Positions 50,422-62,698 are shown, counted from the stretch's first letter. The stretch: DNA of 64,000 nt from Lepiota brunneoincarnata (GCA_023014365.1 JAEBUN010000021.1:620001-684000); one strand, 5' to 3'. Made by a program: numbers and translations. Notes: generated by a model not told the origin, from the letters alone.

Positions 50422-52788
50422 ATGCTCCCCAAGTTACGCGGTCTGTTCAAGAAATCCAAGGGTTCCAAGAGGCCCCACCTGCAAGGGCCACCAGTCCCAA
50501 GTAAGTACACCTCCCTACCATGCGATCTCAATCGGCTGAGGGTGGGCTTCTGAGGGAACGAGTCGGGCGGGATGTTCAATAACCCGAGCAATTTTGTGGT
50601 GAATAACTCACCCATGATCAGCGACTCGCAAGTCATCATCCAGAACATAGAGGACGGAACAACAGGTAACGACTCCATAAATTGTACTATGGCCATAGAG
50701 GATCTTACCATCTACATCTAGTTCTTGTCAGCCTTAAGGAGGGCATTATGCCAGGAGCGGGGCTGGACTCCGCTGCTCGATACCCCCAAGCCAAAATGCT
50801 ACCAGGGTACTCGTACTACGCTGATCAACACAATCCAAGAATGGTTGGACAACGAACAGAGGGAACGAGACATGTTGTGGCTACGCGGCCCCGCTGGCGT
50901 CGGCAAGTCTGCAGTCGCACAGACCATTGGAGAGTATTGCCAGGAGAAGGGGCGACTTGGTGCGGCTTTCTTTTTCTCAAGACCCAACAAACGCAACGAC
51001 CCCAATCGCGTCATTCCGACTCTCGCATACCAGATTGCGGTGCAAGTCCCGGAATACAAGGCGTTGGTAGGGAGGCAGCTGGCCGGCGACCCCGCGTTGA
51101 TGGAGAAGACGCGACGGACTCAATTCAAGAAATTGATTATGGAACCGCTCGCAATGATCAAGCCGAAGAAGAAATTGTTAATTGTGTTGGATGGACTGGA
51201 CGAGTGTGAAGGGGAGGCAGAGCAACGCGAGCTTGTGGAGCTTGGTTAACGGCGCTGTAATCTCCAACACCAGGCTGCCAGTTCTATGGATGATTTGTAG
51301 TCGTCCAGAATCTCACTTGAACTCCTTGTTTGCGAGGGTTCACGAGCCGATTTGCTACTGGAGGGAGGAACTGCCGATCAATGGCGAGGAGTCGACTAAG
51401 GATGTCGATTTGTACCTCCGCGACAGTTTGAACAGGATCGGCGAAGAATACCGAGACGATCTCGTGGCAGATCCTTGGCCACCGGAGGAATATGTCAGTG
51501 CAATCGCGCTTGCGGCTTCGGGCCTTTTCATCTTTGTGGAGACGTTGATCAGGTTCATCGGAGACTCGAAATATGCCAACCCCGAGAGACAGCTGGAGAC
51601 GGTTATAAAGGGGCTCAAACGGACTCGTGATATCGGCACTCGCGATCCAATGGAGGCATTGGACCTGCTCTATACGCAGATCATGTCGGAGATTCCTGAA
51701 GACATACTTCCAACCACATTGCTAATCCTTGGATTCTTCATCTACTATCAGCCTCACAGACATTACAACGAAATCCCTGCCATACACGCCGCCAGCCTCA
51801 TGGACCTGACGCGGCTTGATTTCCTACAGAGCACTTCGCAAGCTGCACTCTGTTATGGTCATTCCTAATCCACAGCGGGCCACCTTTTCGGGTTTGGAGG
51901 TTTATCATGCCTCATTCACAGATTACCTTCAAAATCCTGCGCGATCTGGAAAATTCTCCCCAGATCCACAGGCGATATCTTGTGTTGTGCTAAGGAACCA
52001 CATCAAGAAAGCTCAAATCTCTTGCAACGGGGGAGATATACTCGAGTTCATGTGGTCAATCCGGGACAAGACCGTGGAGAACGCCTTAGCCTTTTGGCTC
52101 CGCCTTAGGGATTGGTTTCGGACGTTCGCAGAGCATGGGTCGCTCTTCCGTGAATATGACGAGCCATTCTTCCGCAAATATCCTGAGATGTCTGACCTGT
52201 TCGATCTGATCCGGTGCACTTGCGCTCAGGATGTATGCATCGACCCCCATAGGACCAAAACCCACTTACGCTCTGGTCGAGAACACGTGACGTTTATGCG
52301 GTATGTAGCGTGGCTGGATACCTCAAAGGTGAGAAATATGGTATACGGGTGACCCAAATTCAACACTTCACACTCGTCTAGAGCTGCCGCGAACGTCTTC
52401 CGAACTTTGTGCGCGTAACAGGAATGTCCGAATCAGAGAATGAGTGCCTGACTGCTTGCATGTCGACATACGAGAATGTGATCCCTGGGTACGCACTGGT
52501 CTCTCTTCATAACTGTATGCCGAGTTTACCAAGGCACTTGTAGGACTCAGCGGACTTGGATAACATATGCACGTGGACCTGTGAAGTAAGTATCAAATTA
52601 TTGCATGGATATGAAGGATCTCACACAGCGCTGCCAGCCCTGCACGCTATGTTTACGTTGGGTATGAGGAACGGGCGAGATTGATAGTGATAGAAGGTGA
52701 CAACATGATCTCCCACTGCATGCGCACGCACAAGAATATTATGTGGGGTTTTCGTGACAGGAAACCATTTTTTACCTACACTGGACGC
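50422..52788 (+). pseudogene. NACHT-domain NTPase (NLR-like) gene with two frameshifts
   Basis: Exon 1 (50,422-50,500) is a short basic leader (MLPKLRGLFKKSKGSKR). Exon 2 (50,555-50,665) reads GGMFNNPSNFVVNNSPMISD, typical of Agaricomycete NACHT proteins. Exon 3 from 50,732 holds Walker A (GPAGVGKSA) and Walker B (LLIVLDGLDEC). A 1-bp change near 51,242 shifts the frame before VNGAVISNTRLPVLWMICSR; a second near 51,826 precedes ALRKLHSVMVI. The remainder reads FSGLEVYHASFTDYL, EMSDLFDLIRC and RYVAWLDTSK; 3' exons give NFVRVTGMSESENECL and ARYVYVGYEERARL..SHCMRTHKN. NACHT proteins act in non-self recognition or programmed death. The two shifts could be real decay or assembly errors. A pogo-like element begins at the last codons. 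Confidence 0.82.
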
Positions 52789-53731
52789 TGAAATAACCCA
52801 TGCCTATAGTAACTCATAATCTATAATAACCCATGGATTGGGGCTGCCACCGATTTGGTGGGCGGGGACAACCCATAACTCTTCAATACTCCGTAACCCA
52901 TAAGGTTTTCGAGGGTCCTAACCCATATGTGGACTGTTTCAGGTGGCCAGGGCTGCCTAACTCGGTAGTCTCCCACTCTTGTAACGGCTCAAATAAAGTA
53001 GATTTGCAATCTCAGAATGCCGAAACTCACAGTTTATTCAATTTTGGGGAGGAACAGAGCAAGCTCCCCTGGATACAGAGCATCTACTAGCAAAATTTCA
53101 CTCATTCTCTCACCCCTCATCACAACTATGGGCAATAATCCACTCAACAGGCTCAAGAGCGGGCTTAAGAAACTCAAAGAGCAAGTAAAAACACGTAGGA
53201 ATGTACTTTTTGCACGCCTTAGTCAGGCAAAGAAGCTTTCCTCAGAGTCTGAATGCGAGGTCATCTGTACCCGAATTTCTGATCAGGAACTCGCTGACTC
53301 AGTTAACGCAAAGAGAACAGCAGCAGAGATGATGGAAATTAATGGGGGAGATGATCATGGTGACGATGTGGAAGAAGTCCCCCCAAAGCCATCCCGCCGA
53401 CAACTTCTTGCAGCATCACAGACTATTTAGCAATACATAGCTGATGTGGATTCTGAATTTGCACTTCAGCTCGAGGCAGCCCTTTCGAAGTTCGGTCACC
53501 AGACCCAGCTTGAAGGGTCTCGCGCACTCCAGCCGACATTAATTACCGACTATTTCTCTTCTACTTAGTTGCAGTAGAGCTACTATATACCCTTCATTAT
53601 AAAATACATGAGTTTAGGCCCGCCCGCTCCGGGAACCCCGGTCCGGAGAGGCCTTTGTGGCAACCCATACTCTATGATAACTCATGGGTTTAGGGTGTCC
53701 ACTAAAGTATGGGTTATTTCAGAATCGACTG
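52779..53731 (+). mobile_element. pogo-like (Tc1/mariner) DNA element, internally deleted
   Basis: 953 bp flanked by TA (52,777-52,778 and 53,732-53,733). Ends are inverted: left CACTGGACGCTGAAATAACC, right (reversed) CAGTCGATTCTGAAATAACC. Subterminal ATAACCCAT motifs repeat at both ends. Only the transposase C-terminus is left inside, so it needs help to move. Confidence 0.82.
53130..53567 (+). pseudogene. C-terminal remnant of pogo-like transposase
   Basis: 145 codons, one in-frame TAG (53,428-53,430). Lys-rich start (RLKSGLKKLKEQVKTRRN), acidic middle, and the tail LQPTLITDYFSST, a TxxDYF ending seen in many fungal pogo-type transposases. No DDE catalytic motif is present. Confidence 0.55.
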
Positions 53732-53733
53732 TA

Positions 53734-55254
53734 TTGTGTAGATGAGCACACATAGTGCAACAGATTTACGAGTACAACAAATATATTCCGAAGTTCGGAG
53801 GGTGCAGCTAAACTCCAGGAGTCGCGACCACACAACACTCGCCCACATACTACATAATAGAAGTACAAGGAAAAGAGAAGATATTCCAACCCCCCCCTGC
53901 AGTGATGCATTGAACGTCATAGACCGAGTTGTTCCAGCGCCAATCTCCAACAGCAGACAATGGCTGCTCACGTTACCCCCGTCGTTCCCCCCTCCACCAA
54001 TCCAGGCAAGGCCGCGGAGACAACCATACTCCCAGCTCCTTCACCACTCAGAAAAATACTACACCAAACTTGACCCGTAGAGACTTCATGCGGGCGGCGG
54101 ATCGCGTAGGCGATTCTCGCTACCAAATTCTTTCTCCTCGCGTTCCGAACTATTCTTTTCCCCGTCCAAAAGCTTCACCTCGCAATATAAGGACTACCTA
54201 GAAATTTGTATTGCGAGATAGCAAATGTAAGGCTGCTGCTGGGTTCTGGGGTAAAGACGTGTATTCGGTAACTACGTGGCACGTTCTGTGTGTCCGAATT
54301 TCTACAAGTCTCGGAACAAAGGGTGGAATAATGTAAAAACGAGGGCACGAGGCTGATAACGAGCGGGTTTCTGAGGGCGTCCATACACGAACTCTCATCT
54401 ATTAGTTATCTAAAGTCTTCAATCTTGTCTCTCCCTCCTCCCTCCCTCCCTCCCTCCCTCTCTCTTGGGTCGAAGTCCCGTGACTGATGGACGCAGTTGC
54501 ACTCCTGACCATGTGGACAAGGTGTATTAACATATTATTTATTGTGCCGCATGTGGCACACTTGCCTCTGGACCTTTCTCCTCCACCCGTCGCCCTTTAA
54601 TCATGTTACATGCACAGTACCACCGGATCCAAACTCACTCTCCTGATCCAGTTCGCAATTCTCCTTTTGCAGGAGGGTTCATAATCACACCGGCATATTC
54701 ACCAGTGTTCCTGCCAAGGCTCGCACGGACGAGTGGACACTCTGATCAAGCTCCGGTGAACATCTCCCGGACATAACGGACATTCAACATCGTGATCCGC
54801 AATCACACCAGTCAGCTTCCGCTATCATCTTAAATGCGAATAATCACGTTATTCACTCTTCCACTTGGAGTCTTGCCTCTAATATAGGACTACCTGTCCC
54901 TTCGCGGGATGAGCATAGCTAGTGGATATCCTTCTGGAGTTGATTTTAATCACCCCAGGTTTTGGCGCCTGACAAATATTCGCGGTAGGGTCGGGATTCC
55001 ATAGCTATCATGGAGCGCAGAAGTAAGCTTTGAATGGTGTCGGGAGCATCAGTCAAGCTGTATCCAACGTTTCTTGTCATTCTTCTAATCGGTTCAACAT
55101 ATCCTTTCTCACCTTTGGCGCTTGCTCCGCCATTAGATGTCTATCACTACGGTTTGTACTGGCGCGCGGTCCTCAGGCTCCAACGCAAGTTGCTTCATAT
55201 AAACAATGATTTTGTACCAATTACCCCCCATTTTCAATCAGAGCACAGACGAGA
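53734..55254. other. Intergenic, no supported gene
   Basis: Several short frames without motifs. Contains the CCCT-type simple repeat at 54,424-54,464. Confidence 0.4.
54424..54464. repeat. (TCCC)n simple repeat
   Basis: About ten consecutive CTCC/CCCT units, pyrimidine-only on the plus strand. Confidence 0.9.
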
Positions 55255-56837
55255 ATGCTGTTCTTATATGCAACGTCTTTCACTCTCCTCTCCACTGTCT
55301 CGTGTGCAAATGCACCTCTCAACAACAGCCTAGATGTCTTCGGGCCTAATAATCCATGGCCGGGCTCTCGCGTTGCAGAGACTTACAGTCTCGTAGACCC
55401 TGTAGGCATGGGTGGTTTGAAACTAGGAGGAGTTAGATTCATGAGACAAGTACGATTGTTTCGAACATTTCTCTCTTCCTCGAGTAAACCTTGTAAATAA
55501 CGATAAACTCCCTCAGACCTCTCAGTGCGAGAACCCAGCTTGGATCCCCCAATGCCCGGGACCACGGCCATGTTGCCCTCCCGAGAACATCGTTTGTACG
55601 TTCAAAAAAGTCGCATTAGGTTGGAGAGAGTCCCGCTGAAATATCGAATAACTCCCAAGGTTGTGATGGTTTTTGCTGCCCCTCTGGGCATACGTATGAC
55701 CATTGTTGTCCTACTGATACCACCTTCTGTGGAGGCGCAGGTGAGTTACTCTCGCGTTTTGATCAGGACTATCGAGTTAAAGCTCATGTGTATTTGCGCT
55801 CTTTTAAGTCTGCTGTGATCTGACTGAGACTCAGTGTTGCGAGCAAGGAAGGGTTTGCTGCCCTAAAAATGGATTCTGCTGTGGTTCAACCTGTTGTCTT
55901 CCATTTGAAACATGTTGTGGTCAGTGTTCCTAACCCCTCTTCACCTGAGTGCAACGATAAATATATTTTTTTCAGGTGATAATTGCTGTTTATCAAGTGA
56001 GCGGTGTGAGAATGGACGCTGCGTCAATAATCCGGTAAGCATGATGCCAATGCAACTTTCTCACGACTTGCTGTAATGTTCAAGTTCCCGATCCACACAG
56101 ACCCCTTCTCCAACCCCATCTGTTGGAGTCGGTGGCGGTAGTGGCGAGGGTGAGAGCGAGGGCGATGACGATGACAATGAAGGGCCGGAAGTAGAGACGG
56201 AGGTTACCATTCAGCCCTCGGACCCTGGTATCGACTATTCTGGCAACTGGACAGACACCGGCGGATCATGTAACAATGGAACCAGAATCACCTTTGAGGT
56301 GGAATCAAAATTCACCTACAAGTTTAGGGGTATATATTTATATTTGTCAACCAGCTCCGTTGATCTAGTAAATCCATTCTCTCGACTTTAGGCAATGAAA
56401 TGGTCGTTAGCTTTGTCGCCAAGGATGAAGAAGCCGAAGTCAGCGTCGAGTTGGATGACGTTGAAATCGGAAAGGTCACCATTCCCGCGCAAACTTCTGT
56501 TTCACAATGTCAATTGCAAGACTCGTGGAGGAGGAATTTTTTCACGTCCTCGGATGAGCAAGAGATTTCCTTTACTTTCTTAGGCGCTCCGGTATCGGCT
56601 GCAGGCAAGAGGGCACCAACGGCACTTGAGCTAGGGCAAATAAGGTCTCGTTCCTTTCTTTTTTTAATTACACGAGAGTTGGTGTACTAAAAGCTCAAGA
56701 TAGATATGTACCAGTCTCACAATCAGGCTCGGGCACCCAGCCAAGCGTCGCGATCCCACAAGTCGCAGGCCTCTGCAGCTTAATCATGGGCTATACAGCA
56801 ATCGTGGTGATGCTGATTGCTTGGGGTTACGTAGTTT
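55255..56837 (+). CDS. Cysteine-rich secreted protein with added C-terminal beta-type domain and hydrophobic tail
   Basis: Exons: 55,255-55,449, 55,517-55,595, 55,660-55,740, 55,809-55,919, 55,976-56,034, 56,101-56,329, 56,392-56,644 and a last exon from 56,727. Signal peptide (LFLYATSFTLLSTVSCA), then Cys-pair blocks: PCCPPENIVC, GFCCPSGHTYDHCCP, CCEQGRVCCPKNGFCCGSTCC, FETCCGDNCC and CENGRC. An acidic linker (GEGESEG-type) precedes SGNWTDTGGSCNNGTRITFE..YKFRGNEMVVSF, a domain type common in basidiomycete membrane proteins. A hydrophobic tail (LIMGYTAIVVMLIAWGYVV) is encoded in the last exon but one base out of phase with the exon 7 donor used, so either the donor differs or the tail is frameshifted. 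Extracellular, probably anchored; function unknown. Confidence 0.7.
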
Positions 56838-56856
56838 GACATAAGTGTGCATAAGC

Positions 56857-57162
56857 TCACGTTGCTACCGGTTGTAAGTTCTTATTACTCGTTGGTTCTG
56901 ATGAACAGCGCTCATAGATTGCCAGTACTAACAAAGTACCTTCCTCCAAGCGGTCGGGGTCTAAGACCTTGGCTCGACCAAGGTGGTTTTTCCTGAGCAC
57001 ACTCACTGTGTAGCCCAAAGCCTCCTGGCCAGCAAGAACCTTCGTATACTCCCCAGATTTTGTCCAACATTCCTGGGCTTGCTTTGTGGCGACGAGGAAG
57101 ACCATTGGTGGTGAAGTGTTAGAAGTTTCAAAACGCAGAGAGCGAGAAACGTAGGGGCTCAA
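56857..57162 (-). CDS. Hypothetical small frame, minus strand
   Basis: 101 codons: VFLVATKQAQECWTKSGEY, AGQEALGYTVSVL and EEGTLLVLAIYE. Regular composition but no recognised family; it may be a first exon or a chance frame. Confidence 0.25.
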   Translation of the reverse strand: MSPYVSRSLRFETSNTSPPMVFLVATKQAQECWTKSGEYTKVLAGQEALGYTVSVLRKNHLGRAKVLDPDRLEEGTLLVLAIYERCSSEPTSNKNLQPVAT

Positions 57163-58280
57163 GTTATGAGCAACAGGGTGAGGAGGGTGGTTGATTAACT
57201 CATCTGTCAGACGACCAGTGCATCACCAAGTCCCTCCTCGTCCGGCAAGTGGCCGGCAGTTGGAGAGCTGAACTGGCCTGAGGCCCGTCATCCAGGATAG
57301 GCGATGTCGCTCGCCAGGGGGTAAGGGATATGGAGACTGTCTCCAGCGTGATAAAGGAGCGGGGGGGGGGATCTGTTTGGGGCGCTGAAAGTGTTGATGT
57401 GCAAGCGACGATTACATACCCCCAAAGGATACCCCTCGAGCCTGGGCTTTGCTATCCCTCTAGACTCCTAGAACATCAGTTCTCGCTTGCGCTTGCCCTT
57501 CGGGTATGAAGGCGGAACAAACGAGGGTTAATCATATATTGAGGGAGTATCGGCGCTGATGGTTGCATAAGATGTTATATGACTTGATTTTCGCACTGGG
57601 TAGCAACCGACGCTTGATTGTGTTCGACCTGTCGGACTATCACACATTATGTCTAACCTGTGTGCCAGCCGACGTCCCAGATACGTCGGGGTAGGCAATA
57701 TTTGATGGTAGTAGTGCGTCAAGCTTCTAGCCAGGAGTTCGCGGGCTTGTGCCAGCGCGCTGAGAAGCTAGAATTGCATTAAAATATCGGGCGAACAGTT
57801 CTACCCAGAGATGGGTCTCGGAGTCGGCCCGACCACAAAGGCAAGAAATACGCGGGAATGCCGTGAGAACCGTCATATGGTAACCGAGGAGACAAACCGG
57901 ATGTCAATAAAATTCTAATCTTAGTTCGTTCTTCGGGCATCAGGGCTAGTTGAACATTTGCGCGCTGAGCGCCGCTGGGGTATCGTGCAGGTAACTTCCC
58001 TCGGGAGTTGATGGAAGAAAGGGCAAGGGCGCATTGCAAAACATATCGCGGGCCACAGGAGGTTGGGCCGAGAGAACGACCAACCGGTTTAGGACCCAAA
58101 TAGGTTACATCCCTTTAAGCGAGCGCACAACCGCATCTTGCAGTGCTTTGGTTGCCAACACACTTGCGATGAACCTGCGATTCGTACATGGCCTGCAGGA
58201 AAAAATCCTCTATATAACGGGTCCTCATGTCTCGTAAAATGAGTGACCATACCTCCCCTCCCCCCCGCACATAAGTAAAT
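57163..58280. other. Intergenic, no supported gene
   Basis: No recognised coding or repeat apart from a poly-G run at 57,361-57,370. The 3' part is the promoter side of the following gene. Confidence 0.4.
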
Positions 58281-59456
58281 ATGCTGGCTTTGTTTACTTC
58301 TTTCCTCGCTTTGGTTTCCATTGCCTCGTGTGCAAGCACATTCGACAACAGTACCGCCGACGCCTCCGGGCTCACTTCATGGCTAGGCGTCCGCACCGCT
58401 GACAGCAGTCCCTGGACCCTCAGTCTCATCGATGGAGCGAGCATGGGCGGCTCGAAAGCAGGCGGGAATCTGCTCTCGAGACAGGTACGATTGCTTTAAT
58501 ATCTATCCACCCGGTTTGCCGAATATTTTTCCAATGACCGTAATCTCCTACCACAGGCCTTTCAGTGTGATCCAGGCTTTGTGGCTCGATGCCCAGGCTC
58601 AACCCCATGTTGCCCCACCGAACTCACTGTTTGTGCGTCACTCACTTCATTATGTCTCCCTGGAATGTGCATCTGAGATATTAAACGAACGCAAGGCTGT
58701 AATGAGCAGAGAACCTGTTGCCCCCCCGGATCGGTGTGTGCACCAGGAGGTTGTTGTCCCGGAGGGACTTCGCCCTGTGGTACAGAGTGTCAGTGCCCCC
58801 AATGTTCAAGTCAGAGATCGAGTTAAAACTAATTTATGTCAAAAAGCCTGTTGTCCTGGTTCGACGCAATGCTGCGCGGGGTCGGCTGCATGCTGCCCTA
58901 ATGAGGGATCCTGCTGTGGTGCTGGCTGTTGTCTTGCGGGAGAAACGTGCTGTGGTTAGTGTCCTACCTCGCATCACACATCCGCTCGACGATACTGAAA
59001 TACCTTCACAGGTGGTTTGTGTTGTCCGTCAGGCTCGGCATGTCAGGATGGGCGTTGCTTCGGTTCTTCCGGCCCCTCCGGATCTTCCGGATCTTCCCGT
59101 GCTTCCGGATCTTCCAATTCTTCCGGCGCTTCCGGCTCATCTGGTTCTTCCGGCTCATCTGGCTCTTCCGGGTCTTCTGGCCCTTCCGAGTCTTCTGGCC
59201 CTTCCGGGTCTTCAGGACCTTCCGTACCTCCCCGCCCTTCCCCCTCTTCGGGCTCTTCTGGTCCCTCCAGTCCTCCCGATTCCTCCGATTCGGTAAGTGT
59301 TGCCATATCCCTTATCATAGTTACTTTTTCGAACTACTCGAGTAGGATGCGAACGACAATGCAGCTTCTGCAGCTACAACTGCGGGTTATGAATCGATGG
59401 TGTTGATCACCGGGATCTGTGTGGTTTCATTTCCTTATATACTAAACATGTTGTAA
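58281..59456 (+). CDS. Cysteine-rich, Ser/Gly-repeat secreted protein, likely GPI-anchored
   Basis: Six exons join cleanly: 58,281-58,484, 58,557-58,632, 58,696-58,779, 58,847-58,954, 59,012-59,292 and 59,346-59,456 (287 aa). Signal peptide LALFTSFLALVSIASCA. Cys-pair blocks of granulin-like spacing: PCCPTELTVCC, TCCPPGSVCAPGGCCPGG, ACCPGSTQCCAGSAACCP, GSCCGAGCCLAGETCCGG and LCCPSGSACQDGRC. A low-complexity Ser/Gly/Pro stretch (about 60 residues of GSSGSSGS type) follows, then a hydrophobic C-terminus (MVLITGICVVSFPYIL) after a small-residue region, fitting a GPI signal. Exon phases match the 55.3-kb paralog, confirming the model. Cell-wall or surface role is likely by inference; no enzyme motif. 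Confidence 0.82.
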
Positions 59457-59960
59457 CTGGTCTATCAATTCCTTTAATATCATCATCCTCAAAGCAGACA
59501 TAGTGGACAGTGCACCTGTCACCCTCAGACGTCGTGCACTAAATTCTGAGTAACTATAACTCATTTTCCAGTGCGCCAGTGCGCCAATGCATCAGGTGAG
59601 CATCCACCGAGGGCTATGCGTTAAGAGAGGGTTGACTGTAGCTTGGGTTTCTTGTTTATTGATTGTGACTGGAAGATAGATGTGGGGTTCTTTCCTTGAC
59701 ATGCGCCAAAACTCGGCGCGATAAGCAGTCAGTGGTCGCAGCTAAGTAGAAGCATTTCTTTCGGAGAATTAGAGGCCACATCTCAGGCGTTCATTGTGGG
59801 TGCACATCAATTACGCTTGGTAAGGTATTTATGACTTGAACCCAGGAGCGTGGACACAACCTCCCTCTCATCCAACTACTTTGCCCAGCCAAACACAAAT
59901 CATACTGCTAGAGCTAGGCAAGATCCGCAAATCCAACACGGGTGTCACCAACATCGAACG
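59457..59960. other. Intergenic with a lone pogo-like element end
   Basis: 59,600-59,642 ends GTTAAGAGAGGGTTGACTG followed by TA, resembling the right terminus of the element at 61,576-62,343. No matching left end was found nearby, so it looks like a truncated copy. Confidence 0.4.
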
Positions 59961-61460
59961 CTATAGACCGAAAGAGTCAGCTACCCTCAAACTCCTGCCT
60001 GGTGTGGCAAAGCAATACTCACTAGTGTAGACATTAGTTAGAAAGACATCACCAATCAACCAAGCTGCTCCAGTGTCAAAACTACACACACTTTTGGGGG
60101 GTTCCTTGAGATTGGATGACTTACGTTCATTGTCGTTGGTACCAATAGTCCCACCAACACAATCCTCGGACCCTTTTGAGACTTGCCCCAGGTTGAACTT
60201 ATCTCGGGAGATTGCAAAGGATTTCCCACCAAATGTCAACGAAACATCGGGAACATCATTGCAAGGCACTGAACACGAAGCTCCAGTATCGATGATAGCT
60301 TCTTGATCCCTGGTAGTCGGCGTATCGCCCACACTCATAGCATCTAGAGGAACTTGCCAGAATCCCTGCGATATCGTCAGTATCGGTGGCGAACTTGAAC
60401 AACTTGGGAGAACCAGACTTTTGTGGTAACAGGAACATAAGTAAATTCGCCAGTGAACAAGTCGTTGTTGACGCCACCCAAAAATAACTCGGAGCCCGAC
60501 GAAGCCAGTCTAACACTGAATTGCGAACCATCAACTTGTCCCTGAGCAATCAATGTTTGGAAAAACGGATCTTCATCATAGTCAGCAATTCCACGGAATG
60601 CCATCCCAAGTACACCGTCGGATGGGAAATGGTTAGCTGCGAATTCGGCCTTGGTGGCTGTTCCTGTAGCTTGTTCAGCTGCCTAGGAGTGCTTGGCGGT
60701 GAGACACGAGCAATTTGGAAGGTATAGGGAGGGATTTAGTTCTTACCGTTAGGCCAGCCATGAAAACAGTATCGCTGAAGACATTCCCAGAGGCATTTGA
60801 GCCGTCAACGAATGTCAGGTTAAAACTCCGCCCAAGATCATTAGCAGTCGAACTTGAGTCTGGGTTATATTTTTTATGTCCTTCACAGCCCTTCGAACGA
60901 CAATCGCTGTCAGGTAAATATAAGTCGGCGCTTCCTGGATGTGCACGGTCTCATAAATGCGTTTCCGAAAGCTCCTTGAGCGGTCACTTACCAGTATCAG
61001 TAATTCCAGCGGGAAAGCGGAGGGTCAAGTGCGGTGGATCTCACCCGTGAATGACTCGGGCGGTGTGCCGACTGATATCGTCCCATGCCAGGAGGTGTTG
61101 CTATTAGATACCAGGGGTGCTGCTCCCGTGTCCCTCCTATGTACGTTCCTGCGGTAGGATGGATGGTATTTCCCTGTGTTCCTCTCGTAGGCCTGGAACG
61201 CGCGTTCGAATTTCCTAGCGCGTAGGAACGAAGGGAGGGGTCAGGAACTTGAAGTTTGATACATACAAGTAAGCATACGTGGCAACCCACCTTGCAACTT
61301 TGCCGATTTCAGCGCTTAGTGCCCTTGGGTTGACAACTCCCCGTTCGTCTACGAATAGATTCGAGCGTTTTGATAATTTGATGACCGAACCCGACCTCGG
61401 AGAAAGAGGTAGAGAGAATGCACAACTGGGATGGGGGCGTTGTTGAACTTCTTGCCACGT
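59961..61460 (-). pseudogene. Pepsin-type aspartic protease (A1), probably defective
   Basis: Minus strand. Propeptide: SKRSNLFVDERGVVNPRALS, an intron (GTGGGT..CTAG), then KFERAFQAYERNTGKYHP. Mature start: SWHGTISVGTPPESFT; the first active-site strand TDTGSADLYLP lies one frame away from it, so a 1-bp shift is likely near 61,040. Then FNLTFVDGSNASGNVFSDTV, GMAFRGIADYDEDPFFQTL and SGSELFLGGVNNDLF. The second site AIIDTGAS is followed almost at once by VPDVSLTFGGKSFAIS, where about 40 residues are normally present, so an internal deletion is likely. WLIGDVFLTNVYT marks the C-terminal end, with a probable final intron. No convincing signal peptide. Secreted proteolysis would be the family role. 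Confidence 0.65.
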
Positions 61461-61575
61461 TCATATCCTACTCAGGGTGGTGTTTGGCCGGAAGCGATTT
61501 GTGAATTATACCATACACTGCCGGGATATGTTAAGTGAGCGCTAAAGTTGGTCCGCTTCGCTTCCAAGATGGGTA

Positions 61576-62343
61576 CAGTCAAAGCTGTCATAACCGATAG
61601 CGGTCAAAACCGATAATCTGTCGTAACCGATAGTTGGTGGTAGTAACCAAATTGGTTAGCAGGGATTTGGGCCCCATAACCGATAAATCTGTACTATCTG
61701 ATAACTGATAGGTAATTTGGGGGACCAAAACCGATAGGGACTTATGAGACACCCATAATAATGAATGGAATATTCAAGAATACAACAGGTCTGACCTTTA
61801 ATAACACATTTTGTGTGACTTTTGGTGGCAATGAAATTTTTTGGTACCCTTTATTCTACCTCACATTTGACACTTACTTTCTCAAAAATGACTACTATTT
61901 CAATCAAAGTTCTCAGGAAGCTCTGAAAAAAAATGCAATCACAGAAGGCAGAACTTGAAGCAGCGTTGGCCAAGAAACAGCCTATTTCAACTGGGGATGA
62001 GGATTGGCTGGATAATGAGGAAAATCTTGTCTGGGAGGAGCAAGTTGTCAGTTTACTTGGGGCACGCTCCAATGGTGACAAGATGGAAATGGATGGATTG
62101 GGAAAGGAAGAAATGGATGCTGTTCAGAGGTTGCGAGAGGCGCTTCTCTCAAGAACACATCTATCACTGATTATTTCTCTTCGAAGGCTTGCTTTACGAC
62201 GCTTTAGCACCCATGTATTGCATCTGGAAAAGAATTACATAATAATACTCTATTTTCTCTACTTTTTCAAAAATCCGATAAGCTGTCGTAACCGATAGTG
62301 CCAGGGTGTGACCGAGGCCCATCGGTTAAGAGAGATTCGACTG
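61576..62343 (+). mobile_element. pogo-like DNA element, short non-autonomous copy
   Basis: 768 bp flanked by TA (61,574-61,575 and 62,344-62,345). Ends: left CAGTCAAAGCTGTCATAACC, right (reversed) CAGTCGAATCTCTCTTAACC; repeated AACCGATA motifs near both ends. Inside, 61,933-62,200 encodes an acidic transposase C-terminus (EDWLDNEENLVWEEQVVSL, then a STITDYFSS-like tail in another frame). Same superfamily as 52,779-53,731 but a different family. Confidence 0.8.
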
Positions 62344-62698
62344 TATTGACATCCACAAGATGTTAAGACCTCCCCCTTCTACTGATGGATGCTAACCTTC
62401 AAGCTTCAGGACTTTGGCTAGCTACTCCATTCTACCATATTACCTAATGGCAGTGTTTCTTCCCGCCCTTGGTTCTAGGTCTATGTGGATGGATACGATC
62501 GTCAATAGTCACGGTGGTGTGAGGATGTTGTCGAGAACATAAAGACGTCGGATTGGTGGAATGTTTCGTTCCCGGGAAGGACTGGGTAAAGAGTACCTGT
62601 TCCTGGTAAGCGCGAGGTACTTTTTCCATAGAATGGCGCTCATAATTTGTGACTGACGTGACCATACCCGACTATGTGCACTCTTCCTTTTGCACCGT
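62344..62698. other. Intergenic, no supported gene
   Basis: No recognised feature. Confidence 0.4.

Noticed and set aside
58929..59345. Phe/Arg-rich and Pro/Leu-rich frames at the Ser/Gly repeat
   Set aside because: Alternative frames of the low-complexity exon 5; the spliced Ser/Gly frame matches the paralog's exon phases.
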